From: Gamarada debralockiae
Lineage: Eukaryota; Ascomycota; Leotiomycetes; Helotiales; Hyphodiscaceae
Length of the DNA stretch: 36,613 nt
Direction: 5' to 3'
Assembly: GCA_002803225.1 (NCBI GenBank)
Contig: NXFV01000775.1
Coordinates: 1-36,613, forward strand
The notes under the pieces are model-generated. The model did no database searches and was not told the origin of the DNA. It saw only the letters and a program-made list of their open reading frames with translations. A program made the position numbers and the translations under genes. Each line of letters starts with the position of its first letter. Position 1 is the first letter of the stretch. Of this stretch, positions 1-10,335 are shown in pieces.

Positions 1-197
1 TTGTTACAAGTTGAGTATATACTTAAGAGCCTGGCTTAAGACTACTATAGCGGGAGAATTTGAAAAGCGTAAGAAATTAGTACTAGAGGATTATTTACTG
101 TATAAAGTGAAGAAACTAGAAGAGTAGTCTGAAATCTTATAGAGACTGCTGCAAGAGACGTGATATTACATAAGGCCAACTAGCAATTTCTGCTATT
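1..197. other. AT-rich relic, unidentified
   Basis: No intact gene is visible. The second plus-strand frame is open for about 42 codons (2 to about 127) and lysine/leucine rich, then runs into TAG, TAG and TGA. The TA-rich composition and closely spaced stops suggest the decayed end of a mobile element, but I cannot assign a family. The segment is cut by the window start. Confidence 0.3.
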
Positions 198-398
198 TCA
201 ATTACAAGCTCGAGTCTCACCCGCTGTCAAGTTTTGATGAAGCGCCCACCGGTACATCTGCTCAGCCTCAGTGAGCTTGCCCCGTTCCCTATGGAGGCTC
301 CGTAAGTTACCGACTGTCTTATCCCACCAGGTGCTTATGGTGGGTAGTGCTCCTCGCAAGGAGTAGAATACGCAAGTGGTCTCGCACACCAACCACAT
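198..398 (-). pseudogene. TPR-repeat relic (kinesin-light-chain-like TPR)
   Basis: The minus-strand frame contains one segment (about 311 to 234) reading NLRSLHRERGKLTEAEQMYR. This is close to the consensus TPR unit of fungal NB-ARC/TPR and kinesin-light-chain-like proteins (N-L-x-x-L-x-x-x-x-G-K-x-x-E-A-E-x-M-Y). Only about one repeat survives, with no start, no second repeat in frame and no conserved flanking domain, so this is a gene fragment. TPR arrays of this type are commonly the sensor end of fungal STAND proteins. Its position just beyond the 3' end of the NLR gene may be coincidental. Seen: the motif. Inferred: origin from a former STAND/TPR gene. Confidence 0.45.
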
Positions 399-443
399 TA
401 GAGTAATTGACGCTCACTAATCCTACCCATAATGCATAGCTAC

Positions 444-3400
444 CTACTTGCTAACGAGTGGAAACCAAAAAAGGGATAAAAGACCCAAAGCGGAAAGGAA
501 AGGAACCGAAGCATTCTGCAAATCCCCAGAATGACCCCAAACAAACAGCCAAAAGACCCAAAAAATCAAAGGAGGGAACAATATTATCAAATGATAAATC
601 GTAACCATGACAAATGAGATGTTTTCCACAGAATTTATTCCCCAGAAGATTTCTCTCGTATCATTATCTTCATCTACCCTCCAGGTTTTCTTTGGGATTC
701 GTTTCAAGACTTCCTGGGAATGGCGACATGGTCTCCTGCATTTATGAAAGAAGTTCGAGAGTATGAGTCGAGAAATCGAACATCTTCTATGACATGAGTA
801 GAATCGTCGTCGGAATTCATGTGTTGAAACGGGTGGCATGTGTTCCACGGGTTTGGGCAGGTATTTATAACGCAAGTCTGTGGGATCGGGAATGCTGTGG
901 TCTTCTCGAGGGATAATTTCGTTTTCACCTATTTTCTCAAACTGTTGGCGTCAGTTGGGCTTAAAAAAAAATCAGAGTGGAGGTAGGAATACCTTCACAA
1001 AATTACAGTGAGAATATCTCCAGATGCTAAGCCAACGTCGTGTAATACCTCGAAGTTCGTTGTATCTCCGTCTAAGCTCGTCGAAAAATCGAATATCTTC
1101 GAAATTCCAGACTTCGATTTGCGATAAACGTATATCATCCCCAGCTAATACTCCTAATAGTATGTAGGTTGTTGGTTGCCCTTGGTAGGGTGTATTCACC
1201 GTCGTCGTAATTTCTGCAGATCCAACTGAATACGTTGGAGGGTAAGATGATGACGGAGGTGAAGGCGACTTTTGGCTTTGGTTTGTGCCTTGTAGGCTGA
1301 GATTGCTGAGTGGTATCCCTAATTGACCAGATGTTCCGCCTTGGGGGGATGGATGGGTTGAAGAAGGCGTATCGGTAAGGGTTGGTTGATTCGGCAACTC
1401 GATATTTTGCTGTAGAATCTTGGCAAGTTGAGCTGCAAAAGTGAACGGAACTTCTTCCCATCGGAGCTCACCACATGACTGTCCAATTAGAGTGTACTCT
1501 CTATGTATTTTTTTTTTTTAGATTAAAACTTACGCAATCCCATACCAGACGTGCCCGACCAGGTGGGATTGGCCGGCGACGAGGCTCCAAAGGCCACCAA
1601 TCCCAGTCTTCCTTCGTGATATCTTCCACTATTCCTTTCAATCGGTCCGACAAACGAAGGGTATCTTTAAATAATATCTTGATATCGGTCAGAGGGATCT
1701 GAGCAAGTTCAGTTACCAAGATATTCAGTCTTGAGATAGAATCTTCAGTGAGTTTATCGTCGTCCTCTATTTCGGAAAGCCTTTGTATCAGTGCTTGAAC
1801 CCTTGACTTGAGATCTTGCTGAACAAAATGCCTGAAGTTCTCACAGAACCTTGAGAAGGCAGTACTGTTCATCATGAAATCTTTCACTTTTGAAAGCCTT
1901 GGAAGCGTCTCATAATGTGGCAGATGAGTTATTCCGTCGCCCGACTCATTACCGTCGCTGTCTGAGCCAAAACCAATCATGTCCGGCAGGTTGATCTGGA
2001 CATTGATTTCATCCCGACCATGAGGCACGAGAGACGAATGTACTTTCTTGTCTTCAGGGTTCTGTAGCTCATCTGTGTAGTTTGACTTTTCCAGGTAGTC
2101 CTCAACGGATTGCAAGCGGTCAACTTCCTTGCTGGACTGTTATTTTAGTAGCTCGTATTGCTGTATATCTCCTGGTGGCGCTATCTTGCTGCGAATATAA
2201 GTCGCTATGAACCTTGACCGAGATCGCACAAGAGAGGCTGCAGTCCTTTGGTCATTGCTCGCCGCTTCTCGCTTCAGATCGATAGAGTATTGGTTTAGTA
2301 GGCGTCGAAAGTTTCTTTCGAATCTTTCTGCGCCAATCTTTTTACTTTCGATGGCTGAGACATAAAGGGGCTTCAACTTCTGATCGTCCAACAGTAAAGT
2401 GGTGAGTTCTTCCGTTGCCAGGCGGTTTACTTCGTTGCGGATAGATGATCTTGAAGAGGTTTGGGAAATGTCGCCAACAGAGAATACAGACCCATCTCTG
2501 GAAGATTTCGCCGATACTGAGTCAGAATCAAAGCAGGCATCATCCTCTAAGGTTGTGCTTTGTCGGCTGTCCATGATAAGGTGATGTGCCAATACATGCT
2601 GGTCGCGCTTCTCAGCAGTAATAAATCCTTCATGGAAGAACAAGCAGGAGTGCTTCGGACATTTAAACCATTTACTTCCATAGTAGCCCACCAATCGGGA
2701 CTTTGTCTCTAAGTCAAGCGTTGGAGAATCGGCCAAGTTTTCGAGCAAGGATCGGATTCTAGCGAGTGCCTTACCAGTCTCACCTAGACCTCCTAACTGA
2801 TCATCTGCTTTTCGAGATTTCCGAGCATTGGTGATGATCAGAAGGCAATGTATTGCACATTCAGGATCAAAGACTCTGCTGCATTTCTCTTTTAGGTCGT
2901 TCGGAACGTCTCGTTCCTTTGTCTCCCCTGCTCCGTACGCGGTATAGAAACCATTGACTGCTGATTGGAGATCACCATGAGCACTTCTTTCTGAAGTTCG
3001 GCTAAGAAACTCAATAGATGACTCCAAATGATCAACCCAATGCAGGACTGCATAGTCGGCGAAGGCATAATAACCTCCAGTCAGGTTTTCCTCCAGAGAT
3101 TTCTCCGTGGTGTCATGGCTGAAGCCTTCAAAAGTGAGATATCGTAAGCACAACACCGTAAGGCGGTAATCAGAAGGACCCAGCTGGATGTGATTTGCTG
3201 CGATGAGGTACCTCAAATCACAATCAGTCTTTGTCACAACTCCGTATAATGGGAATGCCTACTGCTTAGCGGTGAAGTGGATGAGCTTCACATGCCCCAC
3301 TGACGAAACCTCAACAAGAGATCCGCAGAGATCTCCTACCTCCAGGCGGAACCGTCGATCTTCAAAATCTACAGACTTTTTCTTCAAATCAATCGATATC

Positions 3401-5320
3401 GCGCCTTGAATTTCGCTCCACTTAAGTGGACGCTTCCCGCAGATGACAAATTCCAAAATCTTCTCCGCAGCATGGCGTCTACCAGGAGGTGGGTTCTGCA
3501 GGACCTTCGTTACGATCGTTTCATACCTGCGCATAATTTAGCTTCAGTGATCCAAATATGACGAGACTGCTTACACTTGTGCTAATCCACGTGGGAGGAT
3601 CTCAGAACGTGACTCTTCAAAGAATCTGTATCTGGAAGTCTGACTGTATAGATTCGTAAGAACTAATTTGGCAAATAGGATCATCCCTGCAATTGATGCG
3701 GAAGTAGAGGCGCCTAGGGTAGAATTGTACCTGAGGTTCTCCTTAGCACCGAAGAGGCAACCGACTCTTCCTGTGACGTTGAAAGTTCGAACTTTTCTTG
3801 AATCCTCTTTGACCATTGCATCACAAATTCTTTGATATCCGCTTCACTACTTTCCGTTGTCGTTCCTAATATTTGAGCCGTTTCAAGTTGCTTTGCAATA
3901 TCGTACTCCCGTCGGCTAACAAACAGAACTCGTATCATGCCTAGTTGATCGCCTCGAGTAGTTGAGGTATAGAAAGACAGTATCCTTTGCCGTTCTGATT
4001 CTGTACACTCATCGATACCATCTAGAACGATGTAGGTTTTGGGAATTGATTCCAAAATAGTCTTGAGCAGCTCTGTACAAAGCTCTGTCGATGTGAGAAC
4101 CAACTGACCACTTCTGATACAATGATCATATAAGTAAGGTAGGAGGTCGTCGTTTTGACGCAGCAACTGAGCCAAGATCGTTCTTCCTATAGCTACAAAC
4201 GTATTCCCTTGATCATTAACGTAGTTGCAATAGAAATACGCGATAGATATAGAGGGGATCCCACTACACATGTGAATAATACGAGAGGCCAAAATGGTTT
4301 TACCTGAAATATGTCACCATCAATCCTGTGTTTTTGGAAAGGTAAGATACTTACCTGATCCAGGAATACCTTTTAGCCATAGCACAGGGTGTGAGTTGTT
4401 GTCTGGATCACACCAAGCCTGGACCTGGGGTGTCTCGAGAATCCATTGACATGTTTTTGACTCTTGCCATATCCGAGAATATCTTTCCTGATCAGAGTCT
4501 ACATCTTCAGAGCGAAGCCAGTCAAGAACCGAGTGGTACCGATTCTTGCGTTCTGTGTCTTGGGCCCGCTCAAATTGAGTCTCCCATTGCACACGAAGCT
4601 CTCTCGATTCTCGGAATTGGATTATGGTTGCTTGCGTCTCTAACAACTCCTTCTGCCGGCGGAGGTCGTCAAATATATGCTCGAAGCGTGTCTTAGCATC
4701 ATTCCATGTCGCCCGAAACAGTAGACGCCATGCTGAAAGTGTTAGCAAGTGAGCTGCACCTCGCGTCTGGCATGCTCACTAGTTCTTGTAAAAACTTTCA
4801 ATGCGACCCGATGAAATTCAAGAATATCTTCGTAAACGACTAACAAGACGCTGAATACTTGCGGACTGTCATAGAAAAGTCTTTGATCGAAAAGTGGAAG
4901 AGTCTCAGAAATTTTCTGATACACATTGAGCAATGTATCAAACGCTTCGTTCCAAGTACTGGCAGTCTGTTACTTGGCATTAACGACCTTGATCATATGA
5001 TACGGAGATTGGACGCGGTCCTTACTTACCAAAAGCAGAAATTTCATAGGACCCCACACAAACCCCATAATTTGAGAGGTATTTAAAAATGTCTCAGTGA
5101 GTTTTCCATACTGATACATAGCCTCTAAGAATGCATTGACTCGACGTATATTCGTCGCAGTTCTCCCCTTCGCATGCGCTCTTTCAAATTCAACCAACAC
5201 TTGTTGGACACTCTCTAACGATGAGGATTTGAACTGGTCCAACTCTGCAGGTGTGAAGGTTTTGGAAGTCTTCTCAAACGCACGCTGAAAGCCAGCAACA
5301 ATCGAAGGTGTTGGAGGCAT
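444..5320 (-). CDS. NLR-like NACHT STAND protein with zinc-finger-like motif and C-terminal membrane module
   Basis: Ten exons: 5320-5030, 4966-4780, 4732-4355, 4303-3731, 3686-3575, 3526-3263, 3211-1534, 1478-993 and 941-444; the 3211-1534 exon may itself be split. Introns are 44 to 63 nt, all GT-AG, and phases close to 1489 codons. The start at 5320 gives MPPTPSIVAGFQRAF, typical of fungal STAND N-termini (DUF7708-like, about residues 1-230). NACHT ATPase follows: P-loop GIPGSGKT at about 281-288, Walker B YIVLDGIDE at about 375-383, then a winged-helix-like part ending HFTAKQYLIAANHI. A C-x4-C-x15-H-x3-H motif lies at 2661-2581. The C-terminal part has WWPLEP, a Cys pair across an intron (VWDC/SCGELRW), FFDELRRRYNELRG and two hydrophobic helices in the last exon. 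Fungal NLRs act in self/non-self recognition and cell-death control; this one's ligand is unknown. Oddity: in-frame TAA at 2142-2140 (codon 959). It is either a nonsense mutation or is removed by an unusual 93-nt intron (2229-2137, donor GTGCGA). Confidence 0.85.
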
Positions 5321-5738
5321 TGCTAAATCGCAGCGTTTCCCCCAAAGGCCATCTGCCGAGGTGACTCTCGAAGTCTGTGACTGTGACCTATAATGTAGGA
5401 GCGATGAACTAAATGAAGGAATAGATGTCAATCAATTTTCTTGATAGAACGTTAATTGACGGCGAGGCTGAACTGAATGAAGTCCATCGCGCCCGGATAA
5501 AGCCTAAAAGGCACTAGTGTTGTTTACATGGGTTCAATTCCTCTGTGTTTGATATCACGGTTTATACGTTTATTAATAGCAAATAAAAATCCTACAGAGT
5601 ATAAGATTATATATATACCTATTATCAAATCCACTTTCTATTAAAGAAAATGCTATATATTACCTCTATAAGTTATAGCCATCTTGCTCAACTCGCTTTT
5701 ATCCTGCGCACCGTGCAGGGAGATAAGCTGTATGGCGT

Positions 5739-5820
5739 ACAATCTGCCTGCACATAATCTTCCTGCACAAATCTATCTGCCTGCACAATCTGCCTGCACA
5801 ATCTGCCTGCTGTGCCTGCC
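5739..5820. repeat. Degenerate 13-nt tandem repeat
   Basis: Five to six units built on CACAATCTGCCTG. The last three are near-perfect and the first units carry small insertions (CACATAATCTTCCTG, CACAAATCTATCTGCCTG). A minisatellite of no evident function in gene-free DNA. Confidence 0.7.
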
Positions 5821-7084
5821 ACCTTCCCATACCTCTCACAACAGTTCTTGACTTGGAACCGTTCATGCGAAACGTAAACCATTTATGCGGTTCCATTTTG
5901 CGAAGTATGCGGCGGGAGCAGTTCACATGCTCTGTCAATTCTAGATAACTAGCCGTATTAACGAGCAGATTTCAGGTTTTCATTCTACGACAGTGCGATT
6001 CGAGTCTCGTGTTTTCTTCCATGGCATTAGGCCCCCATGGCTTCGATGTTAGCCCGGCTCCAAATCAAGATGACAGCCATTCTTGTCGAACAGAATTTCG
6101 AAAGTGGCATATTTAATGTTTCAGACGCCTACGCGACCCGGGGTGCCTGGCTGATCGAGTCCTGATGGCCAAAAAAGCTTGGCCAGGCTGCGGAGGAACA
6201 TAAGCTTCTCCTCTACGTAGCGACTTTCTTAAATGTTAAAAGAATCTTAATCAGAGCTGTGCTGTAGTAATCAGACGCTTGTAGTTGGGACTGCCTAACA
6301 TGGCATTGCTGCCTAAGGACAGAAATCGGCGGGACATTGGCGCCCAGCAAGCTGCTCGAAAATGAACTTCTGCCTAAGCACTAAAGTCCATGCACGTGCC
6401 AACAGCTCGCTGACAGGGGGCAGATTCTGGCTCGTTATGCTTTCCGCATTTGACCACCTGAGCTGCTTCCGCAAAAAATCGAAATGCCCAAATAGATTCT
6501 AACGGTACAAGTCTCGCTTTTACCATGAGTTGCCGTGCATATTCTGACAGGCCACTTACCGTAGTAATTGCTTAACAAGACCCTGTCTCAGTATAAGACC
6601 CCCTGCTGTATAAGAGCTGGGTTTTCCCAAGTCAGATGGAGTCAAAATATATAAGACCTTAAGATAAGGGGTAGAATATTCACGTTTTAATAGTCGTTTA
6701 TAATTTAATTCACTTGAAAATTAAGTCAAGAAGGGGTTAACTAAGTATTTATAACGGATTTATTTTAAAGAGACCCTTGAAATACATGTAAGAAAGGTCG
6801 AGTTCAAGTCTTTATAATGAATGGTTTAATGCCTCTTACAGTACCCTATTCCTCTGATAAGATCTGATCCCAAATCACTAAAGTACTAAGAGTTGAACTG
6901 CAAGACAGTGTCTTGTTACGCAATTAATATAGTATTTTTATTTTTTCTTTATTACAAACTGATTCAGATAAGATAAAGACTTGCGGTTGCGATTGCGAAA
7001 TCCTCAATAATGACAGGTGTGTACTGCTGCGGTGGTGGAGGCTTGCAATGTGGCATTAGTAGCATGGAGCCACTTTATACTGTG

Positions 7085-7139
7085 GTGGGGAAATCGGTCA
7101 CGTTGATGCCAACTTCGCTTAGCTGGGTATCACGTGCCA
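7085..7139. repeat. Copy A of a dispersed repeat (with 31854-31900)
   Basis: 23 identical bases (7085-7107, starting GTGGGGAAATCGG) match 31854-31876 exactly. After an 8-base insertion here (7108-7115), CGCTTAGCTGG and TCACGTGCCA match again. The homology starts abruptly at GTGGGG, as expected for the end of a mobile element. It includes a CACGTG box. Confidence 0.7.
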
Positions 7140-7540
7140 TGCGGCACATCCAAGCTTTTGTCGAAGAATCCCTCTTTTCTTACAATTAGATCATCATATC
7201 TTTTACATATATATATATATTTGACAGTTGCATCTTTTGTTTTTGTTTTGGGTCGCAATTAGGCATCTGTCCTTCACTAGAGTCACGTGCGATAACCAGC
7301 GCAATCGGGAAGCGCTATACTCGCTTTTCGTTCCTTCTACAATACTAGCCTATTCATATACTTGTCATTGTTTATTTATATCTCGCTCCTGCTCCCGCTA
7401 CTGATCCTTCTCCACAGCCTAGTGCATTCTCCCTCGTTTGTGGGAATCTAGTGTATATCACATCACTACTGCCACTACTGTTACCTTCTTTTCTCGTTTG
7501 CAGCTGATATCCAAATCCGAAACGCCTGACTAAATCGAAT

Positions 7541-8609
7541 TCACGGTATACAAATTTCTCTCGACCCAAGCCACCTTCTCTCCAACCCAACAATATCCTC
7601 CTCCAATCCTTGATTCTGCTCCTCTAATCTCTCCCCCTCCCTCTCTAACTCCTGAATATGCTGCTTAGCAAACACTAGCACCTCCGCCTTACTCAGCCTG
7701 CTCTCACCCGCAAATCCCGCTTTGTCCTGCGGCAACTTCTTTAACAGCCTCTCGAATTGGCCGTTAAGCCGGTTCCAGTACTGTTTTTCAGCCTGGTTGT
7801 GGTTTGTGCGGGCTCTCATCGAGTTTGACGTTCTGCCCATAGAGCTGGAAGACAAGGCCGTGCTGGGCCGTCGAGCGCCAGAGGATGTGGAGCGGAGACG
7901 GCAGGATAGCTCCGAGGGGGGCTTAGGATAAGAGATGCGTTTGTCGGCGGATTTTCTGCGCTTGTGGGTGTCGGTGGTGCTGGATAAGCCCTGTCGAGGT
8001 CCCTTAGATATATCCCACGCTGGTTGTCGGGATTGCGTTGGAGGTAGAAGGGCTGTGGAGGCGGTTCGGTCCGCTCCTGGCCTCGGAGCTTCGCCGTCTT
8101 TATCACTTTCGTGGAATTGGGCGGATTCGTTGATAGCGTACAGAGTCGCGTAAGCCCCATTGGTTCCTTGAGGGTCGTTGTTGCAGGCAGACTGATAGAC
8201 ATTTGGGGGACATCCGATAGATGGATTCCCTGGTACAAAGGTCCTATTATCGATTGAGTTGTGGATTGAAGCGAATGATTGCCCAAATGGATTCCAGGAA
8301 GTACATTGGTTAGCCTCTGCGCTGGCGGACAATGAAAGCGGTGACTCCGCGAATGGAATTTCAGGCCATATCAATGTTGAGAAGGACCAGTTAGATGGGT
8401 CTGTAGCCGCCGAGTTGACATCACACGAGAGCGGATAATCTTGTGCGGTGTCAGGGTAATCCTATAAGTGTGTAAGTCCCATTTGGATGAGACGCAGGGG
8501 CACTAGAGAGTTGGACTAAAAAGAAGAAAAAAAAATGAGGTCTTTCCTGATTTAATACTCCCCCTATGAAAGAATTCTCATCAGACTTATTATTACTGCT
8601 AAAGGTCAT
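7541..8609 (-). CDS. bHLH-leucine zipper transcription factor
   Basis: A main exon 8461-7541 (306 codons plus stop) follows a good acceptor (TTATAG). No ATG lies in frame until near the DNA-binding domain, so a 5' exon is needed. An ATG at 8609 gives 17 codons to a GTATTA donor at 8558, and the 97-nt intron 8558-8462 joins in phase (model of 323 residues, moderate certainty). The basic region RARTNHNQAEKQYWNRLN (about residues 233-250) and helix-loop-helix (to about 291) are followed by a heptad-like ELEREGERLEEQNQGLEEDI coiled coil. The basic region has His-x3-Glu, and a Tyr in the position where SREBP-type bHLH proteins carry Tyr rather than Arg; the next Arg is Trp here. The rest is Ser-rich and disordered. 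It should dimerise and bind E-box or SRE-like sites in the nucleus. Regulation: three CACGTG boxes lie upstream. The 7541 end fits the usual short tail after the zipper. Confidence 0.82.
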
Positions 8610-9139
8610 AGATAATTTATTAGAGGAGAGAATTCTTTTTTTATTTTATTTTTGAACGACGTGTAAAAATTGTGTCAGAGGGTGATGTTGATTGGTTGAA
8701 TCACGTAAAGTTGTTGGTGGGTAGTCAGAATCGGAGGGTAAAAAATGTCTCATCTCTGCCCTTCTCCCCGAAGGCCAAGAGAACCAGATGCTTATATCAA
8801 GCATGTCAGGTAGGTGATCGTGGGTGCAACGTCATATGATACGTCATGCCTCTTAGCAATTGCCAGATGCCATTCTCCAGCACGTGACTACCAACGTCAC
8901 ATCGAAATTGCGTTGCAGGGTCACGTGAACGCTAGATTTGGACTCCAATCGCTCACTTGAATTGAGCACGTGGAGCTCAATCCATCGTGAAGACTGATTT
9001 GTATCCTATTTTGTGCAACATCTCTATTTCATTGAACTTTGCAAAATCGAAACAATAATAAGAAACGAAGAAAGTCGCCTGAAGAAGACTTCCCATCCCC
9101 ATTCCGTTAACTTTCCAATCGAAGCAGACCGCCTATAAT
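8610..9139 (-). promoter_or_regulatory. Promoter region of the bHLH gene with three CACGTG E-boxes
   Basis: CACGTG occurs at 8881-8886, 8922-8927 (inside TCACGTGA) and 8967-8972, all within 92 bp and about 270 to 360 bp upstream of the proposed start at 8609. These are the palindromic sites that bHLH dimers bind, so autoregulation is possible. The region also holds T-rich and A-rich tracts (8516-8535, 8635-8652) and no gene. Confidence 0.5.
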
Positions 9140-10122
9140 TTACGCAGCTGATCCATCACCACGAAATAGCGCATTACACTGCTTTGTCACCTCCTCCTTC
9201 AAGTCTTTCGCGGTCTTCGACTTCTTTGACAAGCTAGTAGGTCCCGTATCCGGCTTTGAAGACCGCAAGTCCTTGTTAGCCATGATTCGAGTAATCTTCG
9301 CAGTCGCATCCTTGAGAGTATTGATGAATTCGCAGTTTGTGCCCACAAAGTCCTGCTTTCTCCATATCGAAATCGCCTTCCGCATGCTCCGGCTTCTAAA
9401 ACATTGCCACTGAACAGCCATTGAAACCAACCAACCCTGTGATCTCTGTCCGCTTTATGTCTCCAGCAGCAAGTGAAGATGAATAATATTCCGCCCCAAC
9501 GGTTCCAAAGATCCGTTCCCTCCTGGAACTTCTCGGCAAATTTCTCCGCTAGAGTAAAAAATTCCGTTTGGAGTGCTGCTAAATTGCCTGCCAGGTTATC
9601 ATGATCTATTTTCCACCATCTAAAACAAAACCCGCGTCGCGGCTCTCTCATCTTCTTGTAAGAAGTGTAAAGCGAATTGTGAGTGGATGAACAGCTCGAT
9701 CATGGAATGCACCAAATTTGACCTTTCATCCAGCAGTTGTCTCAGGTAAAATTTGGGTTCGCTAGCAAGCTTGCGTGCTTCTTCTCGACTGTAGGCAATG
9801 TCCTTTCCCGTCAGAGTTTCCGTTGGTATTTGGGGGACGGCTTTTAGCCACAGGGATACCTGATCAGCTATTTGGCGATGACCAGTATATCTTCATTGCG
9901 CACCAGGGGCTTTTCGAGTTCCCCGGTGATTTTGACCACTTTGTTGAAGAGGGCGTCGTTTCCAGAGACGAAAACACCGAAGAAGATGATGCCTACGACG
10001 AATGCGAACGCCAAAATTTTCGGGAAATTGCCATTATGTTCAACGAAAGTCGAGAGCTGTTGATAAGAAATGCATGTGGAAGTGCTGGTTTGGAAGGACA
10101 TCAAAATGTATTTAAAATTCAA
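9140..10122 (-). pseudogene. Broken gene for an uncharacterised membrane protein
   Basis: I do not recognise the family. The first segment (10122-9868) begins with Met and has one clear membrane helix (ILAFAFVVGIIFFGVFVSG) and ends NEDILVIAK-stop. The sense continues in another frame as IADQVSLWLKAVP (from about 9872) down to a TAG at 9622-9620, then in a third frame as FRWWKIDHDNLAGNLAALQ. No GT-AG intron fits the first two junctions, so these look like frameshifts. A 40-nt GTTGGT...TTTTAG intron could join the last part, which ends with QDFVGTNCEFINTLKDATAK and a Lys-rich tail at 9140. The content is helical with an N-terminal membrane anchor. Alternatively it is a real gene with non-canonical introns. 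The plus-strand ORF across 9775-10152 is judged a shadow. Confidence 0.4.
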
Positions 10123-10335
10123 GACGATGCACGGCTTATGAACAAAGCCTGAGTAATGGACAAGGGCCTTTTATATACAACACAAAAGACTTCTGCGGTG
10201 CGGTTCTGCAAACGGACCATAAAGTAATGACGGAATACATTCAGCGCAGAGAACACGCGTCATAAGTCTGGAAATGAATTTCAGTTGCAAAATGAGAAAG
10301 GTTTTGATCGGTCTCCCCAGCCCTCGCCCTCACAC

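Larger units (their letters stand above)
5321..7540. other. Gene-free stretch with short repeats and AT-rich patches
   Basis: No supportable gene on either strand. The part next to 5320 must hold the NLR promoter. Contents: a CTGCCTGCACAAT-type tandem repeat (5739-5820), a 7-bp perfect hairpin TGGCCAA/TTGGCCA (6166-6172 with 6179-6185), a TA-rich part (about 6590-6970) with repeated TATAAGACC words, the dispersed repeat copy at 7085-7139, and a short TA run at 7205-7221. The small ORFs here (for example 5699-5938 minus) are low-complexity translations of the repeat. Confidence 0.6.

Noticed and set aside
3212..3262. Second apparent nonsense codon (TAG) in the NLR gene
   Set aside because: A 51-nt GTAGGC...TTTGAG intron removes it in phase and restores the conserved HFTAKQYLI motif.
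5490..5560. tRNA-like B box (GGTTCAATTCC at 5531-5541)
   Set aside because: No matching A box, acceptor stem or anticodon arm upstream; chance match. The GATTCGAGTC near 5999 fails in the same way.
7372..7593. Minus-strand ORF as C-terminal extension of the bHLH protein
   Set aside because: It overlaps in another frame, no splice signal joins it in phase, and the bHLH frame has a natural stop at 7541 shortly after the zipper.
9775..10152. Plus-strand 125-codon ORF
   Set aside because: Antisense to a frame with a clear membrane helix; no motif of its own.
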